Assembly (NCBI GenBank): GCA_032334055.1
Contig: JAUOZS010000001.1
Coordinates: 744,001-808,000, forward strand
DNA length: 64,000 nt
Direction: 5' to 3'
Source: Selenomonadales bacterium 4137-cl
Lineage (GTDB): Bacteria; Bacillota; Negativicutes; Sporomusales; UBA7701
Positions within the stretch are counted from its first letter, which is position 1. Each line of letters opens with the position of its first letter. Positions 24,304 to 32,959 of the stretch are shown piece after piece. A program made the translations under genes and the position numbers. Below the pieces are notes generated by a model that searched no databases, was not told where the DNA came from, and saw only the letters and a program-made list of their open reading frames with translations.

Positions 24304-24927
24304 ATGCCGTTACCATTTTCGAGCGCCGGTCTGATCGAAAAAAATAAACTTGCCAATGACAAGCCGTGGATTGTGCTGTTCGAAATTCAGCTGCCTGATG
24401 GGACAAGCGCCTATCTGGCGAAAAACAACGAGGTTGTGACCTGGCGGAATATTGTCTGGGAGCCGATTCCAATGCTGCTTTCGGACAACAGTCAGGACAT
24501 GAAGTCGATGTCAACATTCACCGTTCAAGTATCGAACGTTTCCGGCGTCGTCCAGGCGTACCTTGAGGAATATAACGGCCTGGTTGATTGCGTGATTGTC
24601 ATTAGGCTGGTCCATGCGGCGCATTTGGACAATACGAATCCGGAGATTGAGGAATCGTTCAATGTGCAAAGCACCTCCTACGATGAAGAGTGGGTCACCT
24701 TTACCCTGGGGTCGGATTTCTGGATGTACTACCGGGCTTTGGCGGACAGGTATTTGCCGGACTTCTGCTGCTGGAAGTACGGTTCGATCAAATGCGGCAT
24801 ACCGGCGGCAACACTGGCGCAGTACCCGACCTGCAGTCACACCCTGGCCGACTGCAAGCTGCGCGGCAACACGACGCGGTTCGGCGGCTGTCCGGGAATG
24901 GGAGGTTTCTATGCATCGAATATCTGA
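24304..24927 (+). CDS. Minor tail protein, lambda gpL-like (Fe-S)
   Basis: 207 residues, ATG 24304. The C-terminal part has C-C-W-K-Y-G-S-I-K-C-G, then T-C-S-H-T-L-A-D-C-K-L-R-G-N-T-T-R-F-G-G-C-P-G, the cysteine arrangement of lambda gpL, which carries a [4Fe-4S] cluster in the tail tip. The N-terminal half (L-F-E-I-Q-L-P-D-G-T, V-V-T-W-R-N-I-V-W-E-P) is the beta domain of the family. Overlaps the next gene by 17 bases. Confidence 0.88.
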   Translation: MPLPFSSAGLIEKNKLANDKPWIVLFEIQLPDGTSAYLAKNNEVVTWRNIVWEPIPMLLSDNSQDMKSMSTFTVQVSNVSGVVQAYLEEYNGLVDCVIVIRLVHAAHLDNTNPEIEESFNVQSTSYDEEWVTFTLGSDFWMYYRALADRYLPDFCCWKYGSIKCGIPAATLAQYPTCSHTLADCKLRGNTTRFGGCPGMGGFYASNI

Positions 24928-25291
24928 CCTGGTTGGAAGGCGTTTCAAAGAAGGTGCAACCGGACCTGAAGAGTGGGATTGCTGGGGGCTTGCCGTGGAG
25001 ATATTCCGCCGTTTTGGCATTGAATTGCCGGACTACCGGCTAAACTGCGAGACGGTTGCCGGCGGGTTCGCAGAAAACCGAGGGGAGTGGTTACGGTGTG
25101 CCGGGGAGATTCCGGTCCCCGCGCTCCTTGTTTTTACAACGCAGGGGATATGTGACCATATCGGCGTTTACCTCGGCGCCGGCAAGTTTATTCATGCTCA
25201 TGAATCAGCTGGTGTGGTGATCGCCCGGACCGACCATATTTTCTGGAAAAAACGGATCGAAGGCTATTATGTGCCGGGGTGGCTGCCGTGA
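24911..25291 (+). CDS. NlpC/P60 tail-tip peptidase, lambda gpK-like
   Basis: 126 residues; ATG 24911 lies five bases after GGAGG, whereas the longer frame is a shadow of gpL. W-D-C-W-G-L-A-V-E-I-F-R-R-F-G contains the catalytic Cys (24) and C-D-H-I-G-V-Y-L-G-A-G-K-F-I-H-A-H supplies the His pair. It should cleave peptidoglycan stem peptides or act during tail assembly. Lambda gpK also carries a JAB domain; here only the NlpC/P60 part is present. Confidence 0.9.
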   Translation: MHRISDLVGRRFKEGATGPEEWDCWGLAVEIFRRFGIELPDYRLNCETVAGGFAENRGEWLRCAGEIPVPALLVFTTQGICDHIGVYLGAGKFIHAHESAGVVIARTDHIFWKKRIEGYYVPGWLP

Positions 25292-28200
25292 AGTTGATTT
25301 TCGTCCGTAATCCGGTCACGCCGGACAAGCGGGAAATTAAATACGTGGACGCCGGACCAACCATTGCCGAACATATCGCGCCCATCATCCGTCTGTGGCC
25401 GGATACCGACTTTTCCGTCAGCGTCAACGGCCACCGGCTGGAAAAAGAGGAATGGGACACTTTAGTTCCCGGCGATGAGGACAGTGTGGTTGTGCACCCT
25501 GTGCTTGCCAAGGGGTTATCCAACTTTTTCCGGGCTGTTTTCGACATCGCTGTGATGACCTGGTTCGGCAATCTGTTGGCCCCTCTCGGCGGCGGCAGTA
25601 CGTTCATGCAGGGTTTGTGGCGGGCTGTCGGCACATATATCGGCGGTCGCATCGCCAACGCCATTCTGCCGCCGCCGAAACAGCAGGAACAACAGCAGTC
25701 CACCACCTACGGCTGGAACGGCCCGCAGCCGACCGCCAAGCCGGGAACGCCGGTGGCGAAAACCTACGGGACGGTCCGGATATCGCCTGTTTTGCTGTGC
25801 AGGTTCGTTACGTCCGACGGGAATAGCCAGTTCCTGAACCTGCTCTACTCGGGCGGCGAAGGGCCGGTTGACTCCATCGACAACATCCTGATTGACGGCA
25901 ACCCTATCGGAAACTACACAAACGTTACCTACGACATCCGGTTTGGCACCAATGATCAAACGCCGATCCCCAACTTCAACGACACAGTCACCGATTACGA
26001 GCTTGGCTATGAACTGGATACCGCCGGCGACTGGTCGACTCAGCAGACGATAGGGAACACGGTGCAAGGTTTGCAGATTACGGTCGAGTTCCCCTATGGC
26101 CTTGCCCACATCAACGACGACGGCGGCCTGGGAACGGCTTCGGTAACGGTAGAGGCGCAGTACAGGCTGATTGGCACGACAACCTGGACCGAGTGGCCGC
26201 TGACAAACGGCGGCACAACTTCTAACTCAAAAAACACCTCCCTTTGGACGGCCTACAGAATAGATAATCTGACGCCAGGGCAGTATGTCGTCCGGGTGCG
26301 CTGTGCAGGGAAATCCGGCACATCAACAAGGGACTTGACCCGCGTCTTCTGGATTACCCTGTCCGAGATTATTTATGACGATTTCGCCTATCCCAACAGG
26401 GTTTTAGTCGGCATAAGGGCGCTGGCGACAAACCAGCTGTCAAGCTCCGATCCCACCGTAACCTGGGAGCAGACTCGTTCTACTGTTTATGTTTTGAATC
26501 CCAATACCGGCCAATATGAGCAGAAGCGGGCTTCAAACCCGTATTGGGCCTGCTACGACCTGATTCACGGCTGCAAGTATTTGAAAAACATCCACACCGG
26601 CAAGTACGAGTATTGCATTGACGGCAACCCGGCCAGCCGAATTGATTACAACGCCTTCACAGCCGCTGCCGTCTATGCCGACGGGAAGGTGAACGGGGAT
26701 TACCGTTTTAGTCTCAATATTTATCTTTCCGAGGACCTCTCCTTCTGGGACGCCTTGGCGCGGCTGGCGATTGTGGGCCGGGGCGCGGTCATTCCCAAGG
26801 GCACGCTGTACAGCTGTATTTGCGACATGCCCGGCACGTCAACCCAGCTCTTCACCGTGGGCAATATCACGCAGAAATCGTTCAAGGGCCAGTTCGAATC
26901 CACCAAGGACCGGGCTACCAGCGTCGAGGTGACTTTTTACAACAAGGAGAAAAACTACGCGGCCGACGAGGCGGTTTACTACGGTCCGGGCTATGAGTCG
27001 TCAGCCGTGGTCAGCAACCCGGTGCGGACGACCTACTATGGCATCACCGACTACCGACATGCCTACGCCGAGGCGGCGTATTTGTCACGATGCAACCAGT
27101 ACCTTGTAAGAACCGAGAACTGGGAAGCCGATATTGACGCCATAGCCTGCACCCTGGGCGATATTGTCGACGTGCAGCATGATATACCTAAATGGGGTGA
27201 CGCCGGGGGCCGGATCGTTTCGGCGACGGAAACCACGGTTACGTTGGATAAAGAGGTCACGCTGCTTGCTAATCAGCCCTACGCTATCAAGATTCGGCTG
27301 TACACCGACGAGATTATCGATGCGCCGGTAAGCATCTGCGGTGAAGATATGACCACGGACAAACTTACAGTAGTGACGCCGTTCGCGACAATTCCGCGGC
27401 GGTACGATGTCTATGCTTTCGGTCCGGTCGGGAGGGAAACCAAGCCGTTTAAAGTCGTCGGCATCGCTAAAAGCGGCGATCAAAAGGTCAAGATCACCGG
27501 AGTGGAGTACGTCGCGGCGGTTTACGATGAGAAAATTGGCGCGCCGGTTGTTAACTACAGCTCGTTTGACACCTCCCCTGTTGAAGTCACCGGTCTGAGC
27601 GGCGGCGAGGAAACGTACATGCAAACGGATGGAACCATCGTCTCCGTTCTCCATGTTTCCTGGGCCGCGCCGAAGAACAGCTTCGTCGCGGGATATTCCG
27701 TCTGGTATAGCAGCGATAACGGCGGTTCCTGGCTTTTATGGGCGGCTGGAATCCGGTCGGCTAATACAACGATACTCAACGTGAAAGCCCTTGCCACTTA
27801 CCTTGTGAAGGTCTCAACCGTAAACGGCATCGGCGTTGTATCACCCGGCGTTATCTCCGAACCCTTCCACATCGCCGGCAAAATTACTCCGCCGGCGAGT
27901 GTAGAGGGGTTCACGTATCAGGAAGTAACGGGCGGCTTCTTGCTCTCGTGGCAGGCGAATAGCGAAATTGATCTCGCCGGCTACAATGTTTATCAGGGCG
28001 CAAACAACGTCTCAATGGACGCCAGTGTATTGATCGCCGATAAAATCATGAATACCTGTCTGTTTGTGCCGGTTGCTCAGGCGGGTCAATATGCTTTTCA
28101 CATTGTAGCCATAGACACCAGCGGCAACGTGTCGCCAGCGCCGGCCACCATCCTGGCCTCGTTTAGCGTACCGCCCGATGTGCAGGGGTTTGATGTGGTT

Positions 28201-29256
28201 CGCATCGGCGACGATTTGGATTTCAGATGGCAGCCGGTTTCCGGGGCCAATATCACCTACGAAATCCGCCGGGGCGCAAGCTGGGAACTGGGCCAGCGTA
28301 TCGGCAGGACGACGAGTCCTTACTACCGGTGTCTGTTCCCGACGCCGGGTGATCACAGCTTCTGGATCAAGGCCATCGACAGCTACGGCAATTACAGCGT
28401 AAACGCGCAAAATAACAGCGTGGTCATTGTGGATTCCGGGAACCGCAATGCCGTGATCACCATCGACCAGGCGGCGAATGGCTGGACTGGGGCGTCGCTG
28501 AATACTTATGTCCATGACGGCGGCCTGCAACTCGCCGACGGGGCCATACGCGGCCAGCATATTGTCGAGGTGGATATCGGAAAATCCTTCACCGCCAGAA
28601 GCACGATATTGGCCGACATGATTGGCGTGAAGGACACCGGTATTACCTGGGGCAGCGCCAATTTTACCTGGGACGACGCCGAGGCGCAAACCCCCTGGGA
28701 ACCGGACGGCGACATTACCGGCATTACGCTGGACCATCAGATTTCGCTATTTAAAGGCATCCCTTTGAATATCATCGAGTCCCTTTCCCTTGACGGCACA
28801 GCAGATGGCGACCTTGGCACACCTGCGCAGGAGGCCGTGCAAGTTACTTACGCGAGCGGCCGTTTTCGGCAGGGAGCATTTGTTCAAGACTTGACGAAGC
28901 TTTCCTGGGGAATAAACATACCGGCGATATATAATGTAGTTTTTTATGTAAGCGTTACTCAGCCAATTGTTGACAACGTGGTCTATATGACCTTCGAAGG
29001 GGCGGGCGGCCGCCTGCTGGTCGGCTACGACGCGAGTAAGGGAGTTTTTTATCTTGCGGACCATCTGGGAAATCGAAATGAGGCGAGGGTAGAATTCAAA
29101 AGCACCGACTGGCTGACGTTTGGAATTGTGCAAACCCAGACCACGAGAAAATTATATGTGTATTCGTTCAGTGCGAATGCGGCAGGAAACTCCGAGGCGG
29201 CTTACGGGCCGGTCGGCAATTTCACAGCCGTTTTTTTGTATCCGAAATTAAACTGA
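25288..29256 (+). CDS. Tail-tip host specificity protein, lambda gpJ-like
   Basis: 1322 residues from GTG 25288, which overlaps the previous stop by four bases (GTGA). The first 75 residues form a ubiquitin-like (gpI-type) domain, here fused; about 95-130 is a hydrophobic Gly-rich segment (G-G-S-T-F-M-Q-G-L-W). Then the gpJ core (P-V-A-K-T-Y-G-T-V-R-I-S-P near 155, Y-A-E-A-A-Y-L-S-R-C), and two or three fibronectin III-like domains between 760 and 1060. It closes the tail tip and contacts the cell surface. Near 1115 it has T-W-G-S-A-N-F-T-W-D-D, a motif shared with the protein encoded at 29728. Confidence 0.92.
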   Translation: MKLIFVRNPVTPDKREIKYVDAGPTIAEHIAPIIRLWPDTDFSVSVNGHRLEKEEWDTLVPGDEDSVVVHPVLAKGLSNFFRAVFDIAVMTWFGNLLAPLGGGSTFMQGLWRAVGTYIGGRIANAILPPPKQQEQQQSTTYGWNGPQPTAKPGTPVAKTYGTVRISPVLLCRFVTSDGNSQFLNLLYSGGEGPVDSIDNILIDGNPIGNYTNVTYDIRFGTNDQTPIPNFNDTVTDYELGYELDTAGDWSTQQTIGNTVQGLQITVEFPYGLAHINDDGGLGTASVTVEAQYRLIGTTTWTEWPLTNGGTTSNSKNTSLWTAYRIDNLTPGQYVVRVRCAGKSGTSTRDLTRVFWITLSEIIYDDFAYPNRVLVGIRALATNQLSSSDPTVTWEQTRSTVYVLNPNTGQYEQKRASNPYWACYDLIHGCKYLKNIHTGKYEYCIDGNPASRIDYNAFTAAAVYADGKVNGDYRFSLNIYLSEDLSFWDALARLAIVGRGAVIPKGTLYSCICDMPGTSTQLFTVGNITQKSFKGQFESTKDRATSVEVTFYNKEKNYAADEAVYYGPGYESSAVVSNPVRTTYYGITDYRHAYAEAAYLSRCNQYLVRTENWEADIDAIACTLGDIVDVQHDIPKWGDAGGRIVSATETTVTLDKEVTLLANQPYAIKIRLYTDEIIDAPVSICGEDMTTDKLTVVTPFATIPRRYDVYAFGPVGRETKPFKVVGIAKSGDQKVKITGVEYVAAVYDEKIGAPVVNYSSFDTSPVEVTGLSGGEETYMQTDGTIVSVLHVSWAAPKNSFVAGYSVWYSSDNGGSWLLWAAGIRSANTTILNVKALATYLVKVSTVNGIGVVSPGVISEPFHIAGKITPPASVEGFTYQEVTGGFLLSWQANSEIDLAGYNVYQGANNVSMDASVLIADKIMNTCLFVPVAQAGQYAFHIVAIDTSGNVSPAPATILASFSVPPDVQGFDVVRIGDDLDFRWQPVSGANITYEIRRGASWELGQRIGRTTSPYYRCLFPTPGDHSFWIKAIDSYGNYSVNAQNNSVVIVDSGNRNAVITIDQAANGWTGASLNTYVHDGGLQLADGAIRGQHIVEVDIGKSFTARSTILADMIGVKDTGITWGSANFTWDDAEAQTPWEPDGDITGITLDHQISLFKGIPLNIIESLSLDGTADGDLGTPAQEAVQVTYASGRFRQGAFVQDLTKLSWGINIPAIYNVVFYVSVTQPIVDNVVYMTFEGAGGRLLVGYDASKGVFYLADHLGNRNEARVEFKSTDWLTFGIVQTQTTRKLYVYSFSANAAGNSEAAYGPVGNFTAVFLYPKLN

Positions 29257-29717
29257 TGGAGGCAGATCACGTGGAGAAAAGCGATGTAAAAGTCAAAGGC
29301 AGCCTGTGCCTAACCTTAAAAAAAGAAGACGGCACAGTGGAAGTCCGCCGAAAAGATAACATCATTGTAGCCGGCGGCTTTGATTTTATCTGCCAGCAGA
29401 TCGCCGGCACGCCGGCCAACGTCATGAATGCCATCGCCTTGGGAACCGGCACGAATACCCCGGTGGCTTCGCAAACCGCGCTGACGGCGGAAGTCGCCCG
29501 CCAGGCCGCAACCTATTCTCATACCGCCGGGACGCAGGTATTTACCCTGAGTGCGACCTTTAACCCCGGCGTAGCCACCGCTGCCATCACTGAGGCCGGC
29601 GTGTTCAACAGCGCAACCGCCAGTTCCGGCACGATGCTGGACAGGGTTGTTTTTTCGGTAATCAATAAAGGGGAAAACGACACCCTGACGGCCCAGTTCC
29701 AGTTCACTTTAAGTTGA
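29256..29717 (+). CDS. Tail-tip associated protein (gp-J follower)
   Basis: 153 residues; its ATG shares one base with the previous stop (TGATG). G-x-F-D-F-I-C-Q-Q-I-A-G ... I-A-L-G-T-G-T-N-T-P ... A-T-A-A-I-T-E-A-G-V-F-N is a pattern seen in small beta-structured phage proteins following tail-tip or fibre genes. It probably decorates the tip or bridges to the fibres. Function not proven. Confidence 0.7.
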   Translation: MEADHVEKSDVKVKGSLCLTLKKEDGTVEVRRKDNIIVAGGFDFICQQIAGTPANVMNAIALGTGTNTPVASQTALTAEVARQAATYSHTAGTQVFTLSATFNPGVATAAITEAGVFNSATASSGTMLDRVVFSVINKGENDTLTAQFQFTLS

Positions 29718-29727
29718 GGAAATAGCA

Positions 29728-31065
29728 ATGGCGACAACGGTTAACGTGACTTCATCGCCAGGAGGCGCCTACACCTGGGGAACCGCCAGCTTTGCCTGGA
29801 ACGATCCCGATGGCGGGAAAACCTGGGATACCGTTTATCCTGTCGGTTATACCTTGAGTGTGGGCGAAGGCTGGGCGACAGCGGATGCCTGGAACCAAGG
29901 ATACACCCTCAATCCGCGTGAGGGCTGGCATGCGGCGGAACTGTGGTCACAGGCTTTTGCTCACAACATCGGCGAGGCATGGCGAACCAACGAGGGCTGG
30001 GCCGATATCTGGCTGCCCATGCTGCATATCTTTGAAGGCTGGACAACGGTGGAAGCGCCTGTGAAATCCATGTCCATGCCCTTGGCCGAAGGCTGGATGA
30101 CAGCGGAAACGGCTTGGCGGATGCCTAAAATCCTTAAAGCCGGGGGCTGGGCGGCAGATGAGGCCATGAGCAGTGAGGTGATAAAGGTGAACCGCGAAGG
30201 ATGGGCAACAGCGGAATTGGCTTCCCGGCTGACAGCGAAGATCAGCCGGGAAGCCTTCCAAGCTACCGACAACCAGCCGGTATGGAGCGTAATTCTTGCT
30301 GCGCTTGAGGCATGGAGCGCCGCCGAGACCTATCATGAAATCACCGAATTCAATTACCGGGCGATAGAGCATATCGCCTGCGGGGAAACGTCGATGAATA
30401 ACAGCAACAAACCATTTTCCGAGTCTTTCACCACGGCCGATTCCTATGCCCAGAACGCAAGGAAAGGGCTCGGGGAATTGCTTGCGATCACGGAAGTTCA
30501 GAAAAACACCGCTCAGTTCCAGCGAATGTATTTAGAAGCCTTACATACTGTGGACGCCATCGCCAGCGTGTACCACCTTACGCAAGCGGAGGCGGTTTTT
30601 GTTGTCGAGGCCTATTTGCGAAACGCCAACGCCGTTCTTAGCGACATTGCCTTCGGTACAGGCGACCTTTCCCTGGAGGCCTTTCTGCACCTGAATTCGC
30701 CTGTCGGCTATACCCCGTTCACCAAGTTCGTTCCCGGCGAGCTGGAATACCAAAAAGCGCTCATTGCCCTTGTTCTCACAGGACCTTTGACCACCGGCAG
30801 GCCGCAGATTACCAACTGGCAGCTTACCGTGGACGTGCCTGACCAGAGAGACAACGGAACATGCGCCATCCCGGCGGAAAACACCTTCGTTCCGTATAAC
30901 GTGCGGTTTTTTGCACCTCCCGAGGTACTGGTCCAGCTTCGGGGCGGCAGCACCGGGACGCCGGATATTACCCGAATTACAGACGAAGGGTTTTACGTGC
31001 AGATTCAAGACAGCGACGGCCAGCTTGTGGCCGGGACGATTGTCTGGTCTGCCGACGGCTATTAA
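29728..31065 (+). CDS. Tail protein with 18-residue Trp-rich repeats
   Basis: 445 residues. From residue 47 to about 310 an 18-20 residue unit recurs, best seen as E-G-W-x-T-A-E/D-x-W. Starts at residues 47, 65, 83, 103, 121, 139, 157, 175, 194, about 213, 232, 250, 270 and 288, becoming degenerate toward the end. The N-terminus has T-W-G-T-A-S-F-A-W-N-D, matching a motif in the gpJ-like protein. The last 120 residues are a separate beta domain (PQITNWQLTVDVP, P-P-E-V-L-V-Q-L-R-G-G). A coiled or solenoid tail fibre is likely. I know no named family for this repeat. Confidence 0.8.
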   Translation: MATTVNVTSSPGGAYTWGTASFAWNDPDGGKTWDTVYPVGYTLSVGEGWATADAWNQGYTLNPREGWHAAELWSQAFAHNIGEAWRTNEGWADIWLPMLHIFEGWTTVEAPVKSMSMPLAEGWMTAETAWRMPKILKAGGWAADEAMSSEVIKVNREGWATAELASRLTAKISREAFQATDNQPVWSVILAALEAWSAAETYHEITEFNYRAIEHIACGETSMNNSNKPFSESFTTADSYAQNARKGLGELLAITEVQKNTAQFQRMYLEALHTVDAIASVYHLTQAEAVFVVEAYLRNANAVLSDIAFGTGDLSLEAFLHLNSPVGYTPFTKFVPGELEYQKALIALVLTGPLTTGRPQITNWQLTVDVPDQRDNGTCAIPAENTFVPYNVRFFAPPEVLVQLRGGSTGTPDITRITDEGFYVQIQDSDGQLVAGTIVWSADGY

Positions 31066-31079
31066 AAGGGGAGATGCGA

Positions 31080-32489
31080 ATGCAGCAATTTGTGAATATC
31101 CAGAGTACGGAAACGCTGACCAACAGCCGCCAGGAAATACTGAATAATGATTTCACAATCATGTCCTGCAATTCCGGCACTTCTTTCCCGACCACGAATC
31201 TTCAGGTCGGGATGCTTTGTTTTCGGACCGATTTAAACCAGATATTTGAGTTGAAAGATTTAACACCGACCTGGGTCTTAATTGCCGACCTGACTAAAAC
31301 CTATACCAATAAGGAATATGTTGACGCCCAGGCTGCTGCCCGCCTTGCTCTGAGTGGCGGCACGATGACTGGGAATATGTATTTTGATGTCACGGGTGCC
31401 GAAAAAGACATTATCTTTAGCGTAAGCGGCGCAAATAAGTGGGGCATTTACGGGAACAACGGCGGTATCGGTCTGTATGACTGGCTTAACAACCGGAACG
31501 TTCTGCAATATAACCCCGTAAACAATAGTTTAAACACTGTCTCTGCGCTCCAGGTTTCCGGAAATACCGTTTGGCACGCCGGTAACATGGGGACAGGAAG
31601 TGGTCTAAACGCCGACACTTTACAGGGATTAAATCCGACAAACTTTCTTACCGCAGGCGTTCCTATCGGCGGTATTATTCCATGGACCACAAGCGCTTCA
31701 ATTCCTACTGGCTATTTGGAATGCAACGGGCAGGCGTTAAGCCGCACCGTTTATTCGGAATTGTTCGCGGTGATCGGCACGAATTACGGGGCCGGCGACG
31801 GTTCGACTACCTTTAACCTACCCGACCTGCGGGGCGAGTTTTTAAGAGGTTTTGATAACAATCGAGGCATTGACGCAGGGCGTGCTATGGGAAGCTGGCA
31901 GGCCGACCTGTTCAAGAGCCATAACCACATTATGCCGTGGGGTGAAACGAAAAACGTAACTACCCCTCCCTGGGGTTGGGCCGCTGGTTATGACGGAGAC
32001 AATCAAAGGGGCTCCGGCAGTACGGATGCGAATAACTCCTGGTATTATACGTCTTCCACCGGCGGCGCGGAGACCCGCCCCCGCAACGTCGCCCTGATGT
32101 TCATCATCAAGGTGAAAAATGTGGTTGGGTCCGATCCAGCCGTGCTGAACGGCAACGCCAACTATTTAGGCGGCGTTGCCGCTGACGGATACGCGCTGGC
32201 CAATCACACCCACCCGACGGGCGTGGTGACGATTCTTACCGGCACCATCGCCCACGGCGGCACGATTCCGCTGCCCACCGGCTACACCCAGGCGCAATGC
32301 GCCTGGATTGTTTCGCCCTATAACTTCAATACGGCGGCATTTGACGTAAACGAAGGCGGTACTTGGCCGGGTTTCACCTTTCAGTGCTACGCCGACCCGA
32401 CAACGAGGGTCGTGACGGCGACGCACGGCTTCAACGTACAGAGCGCGCAGGCTTGCACCGCCTACTACATGATTATTGGGGTGAAATAA
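31080..32489 (+). CDS. Tail fibre protein with phage collar domain
   Basis: 469 residues; ATG 31080 is seven bases after AAGGGGAG, better than ATG 31074. The N-terminal part carries a Y-T-N-K-E-Y-V-D-A-Q-A-A-A-R-L-A-L-S-G-G-T-M-T-G-x-M tail-fibre repeat, the middle an A-L-Q-V-S-G-N-T-V-W-H-A-G-N-M segment. Residues 205-345 are a Collar domain (P-T-G-Y-L-E-C-N-G-Q, N-L-P-D-L-R-G-E-F-L-R-G-F-D, K-S-H-N-H, A-E-T-R-P-R-N-V-A-L-M-F-I-I). C-terminal H-T-H-P-T-G follows. Such fibres are common in phages of outer-membrane bacteria. Likely receptor-binding. Confidence 0.9.
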   Translation: MQQFVNIQSTETLTNSRQEILNNDFTIMSCNSGTSFPTTNLQVGMLCFRTDLNQIFELKDLTPTWVLIADLTKTYTNKEYVDAQAAARLALSGGTMTGNMYFDVTGAEKDIIFSVSGANKWGIYGNNGGIGLYDWLNNRNVLQYNPVNNSLNTVSALQVSGNTVWHAGNMGTGSGLNADTLQGLNPTNFLTAGVPIGGIIPWTTSASIPTGYLECNGQALSRTVYSELFAVIGTNYGAGDGSTTFNLPDLRGEFLRGFDNNRGIDAGRAMGSWQADLFKSHNHIMPWGETKNVTTPPWGWAAGYDGDNQRGSGSTDANNSWYYTSSTGGAETRPRNVALMFIIKVKNVVGSDPAVLNGNANYLGGVAADGYALANHTHPTGVVTILTGTIAHGGTIPLPTGYTQAQCAWIVSPYNFNTAAFDVNEGGTWPGFTFQCYADPTTRVVTATHGFNVQSAQACTAYYMIIGVK

Positions 32490-32490
32490 T

Positions 32491-32937
32491 TTGAAATACT
32501 TCTTCGACGCCAACGGCCTTTGCAAAGGCGGGGCCATTATCATTCAGAACCCTCAAAATGACGATCCGCCGCTAGGAACATTTGCCTGGGGCAGCAACCC
32601 CTTTGCTGCCAAAATAGACGGTTCGGCCGGTTATGATCCCTACAATGTGGTGAATGAAAGCGGCGCGCTCCGCAACAGGAATGCGCTTACCCTTGTTGGC
32701 GACAGCACGACCAATACAGGAGCAGTCAAGTTTCACGTTTCGTCAGTATCGTACTACCCCGCCAGAGTGTTAGTAAATAGCGTCGCTTATGTCCTTAACA
32801 GTACAAGTCCCCTGGAAGTCGGGGGCTTTGCAGCGGGGGCCGCGGTTACGGTTGCGCCAAACAGCAACTATTCAACAGGGAATACGTTAACGCTGTATGC
32901 GTACGACCCGTGTAGCTGTTCTTGCTGCAACGGGTAA
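32491..32937 (+). CDS. Tail-region protein with C-terminal Cys cluster (candidate radical SAM substrate)
   Basis: 148 residues from TTG 32491, six bases after GGGGTGA, two bases after the fibre gene. Beta-rich, Gly/Ala/Asn-rich body with no domain I recognise, then an abrupt end Y-D-P-C-S-C-S-C-C-N-G (Cys at 141, 143, 145 and 146). The only other Cys is at 11. The radical SAM gene begins 22 bases later. Clustered terminal cysteines next to a SPASM enzyme are what a thioether-type or other peptide modification would use. The cysteines might instead bind metal. The body may attach to the tail fibre. Confidence 0.72.
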   Translation: MKYFFDANGLCKGGAIIIQNPQNDDPPLGTFAWGSNPFAAKIDGSAGYDPYNVVNESGALRNRNALTLVGDSTTNTGAVKFHVSSVSYYPARVLVNSVAYVLNSTSPLEVGGFAAGAAVTVAPNSNYSTGNTLTLYAYDPCSCSCCNG

Positions 32938-32959
32938 TTTTATTTCCGGGAGAAAACAA

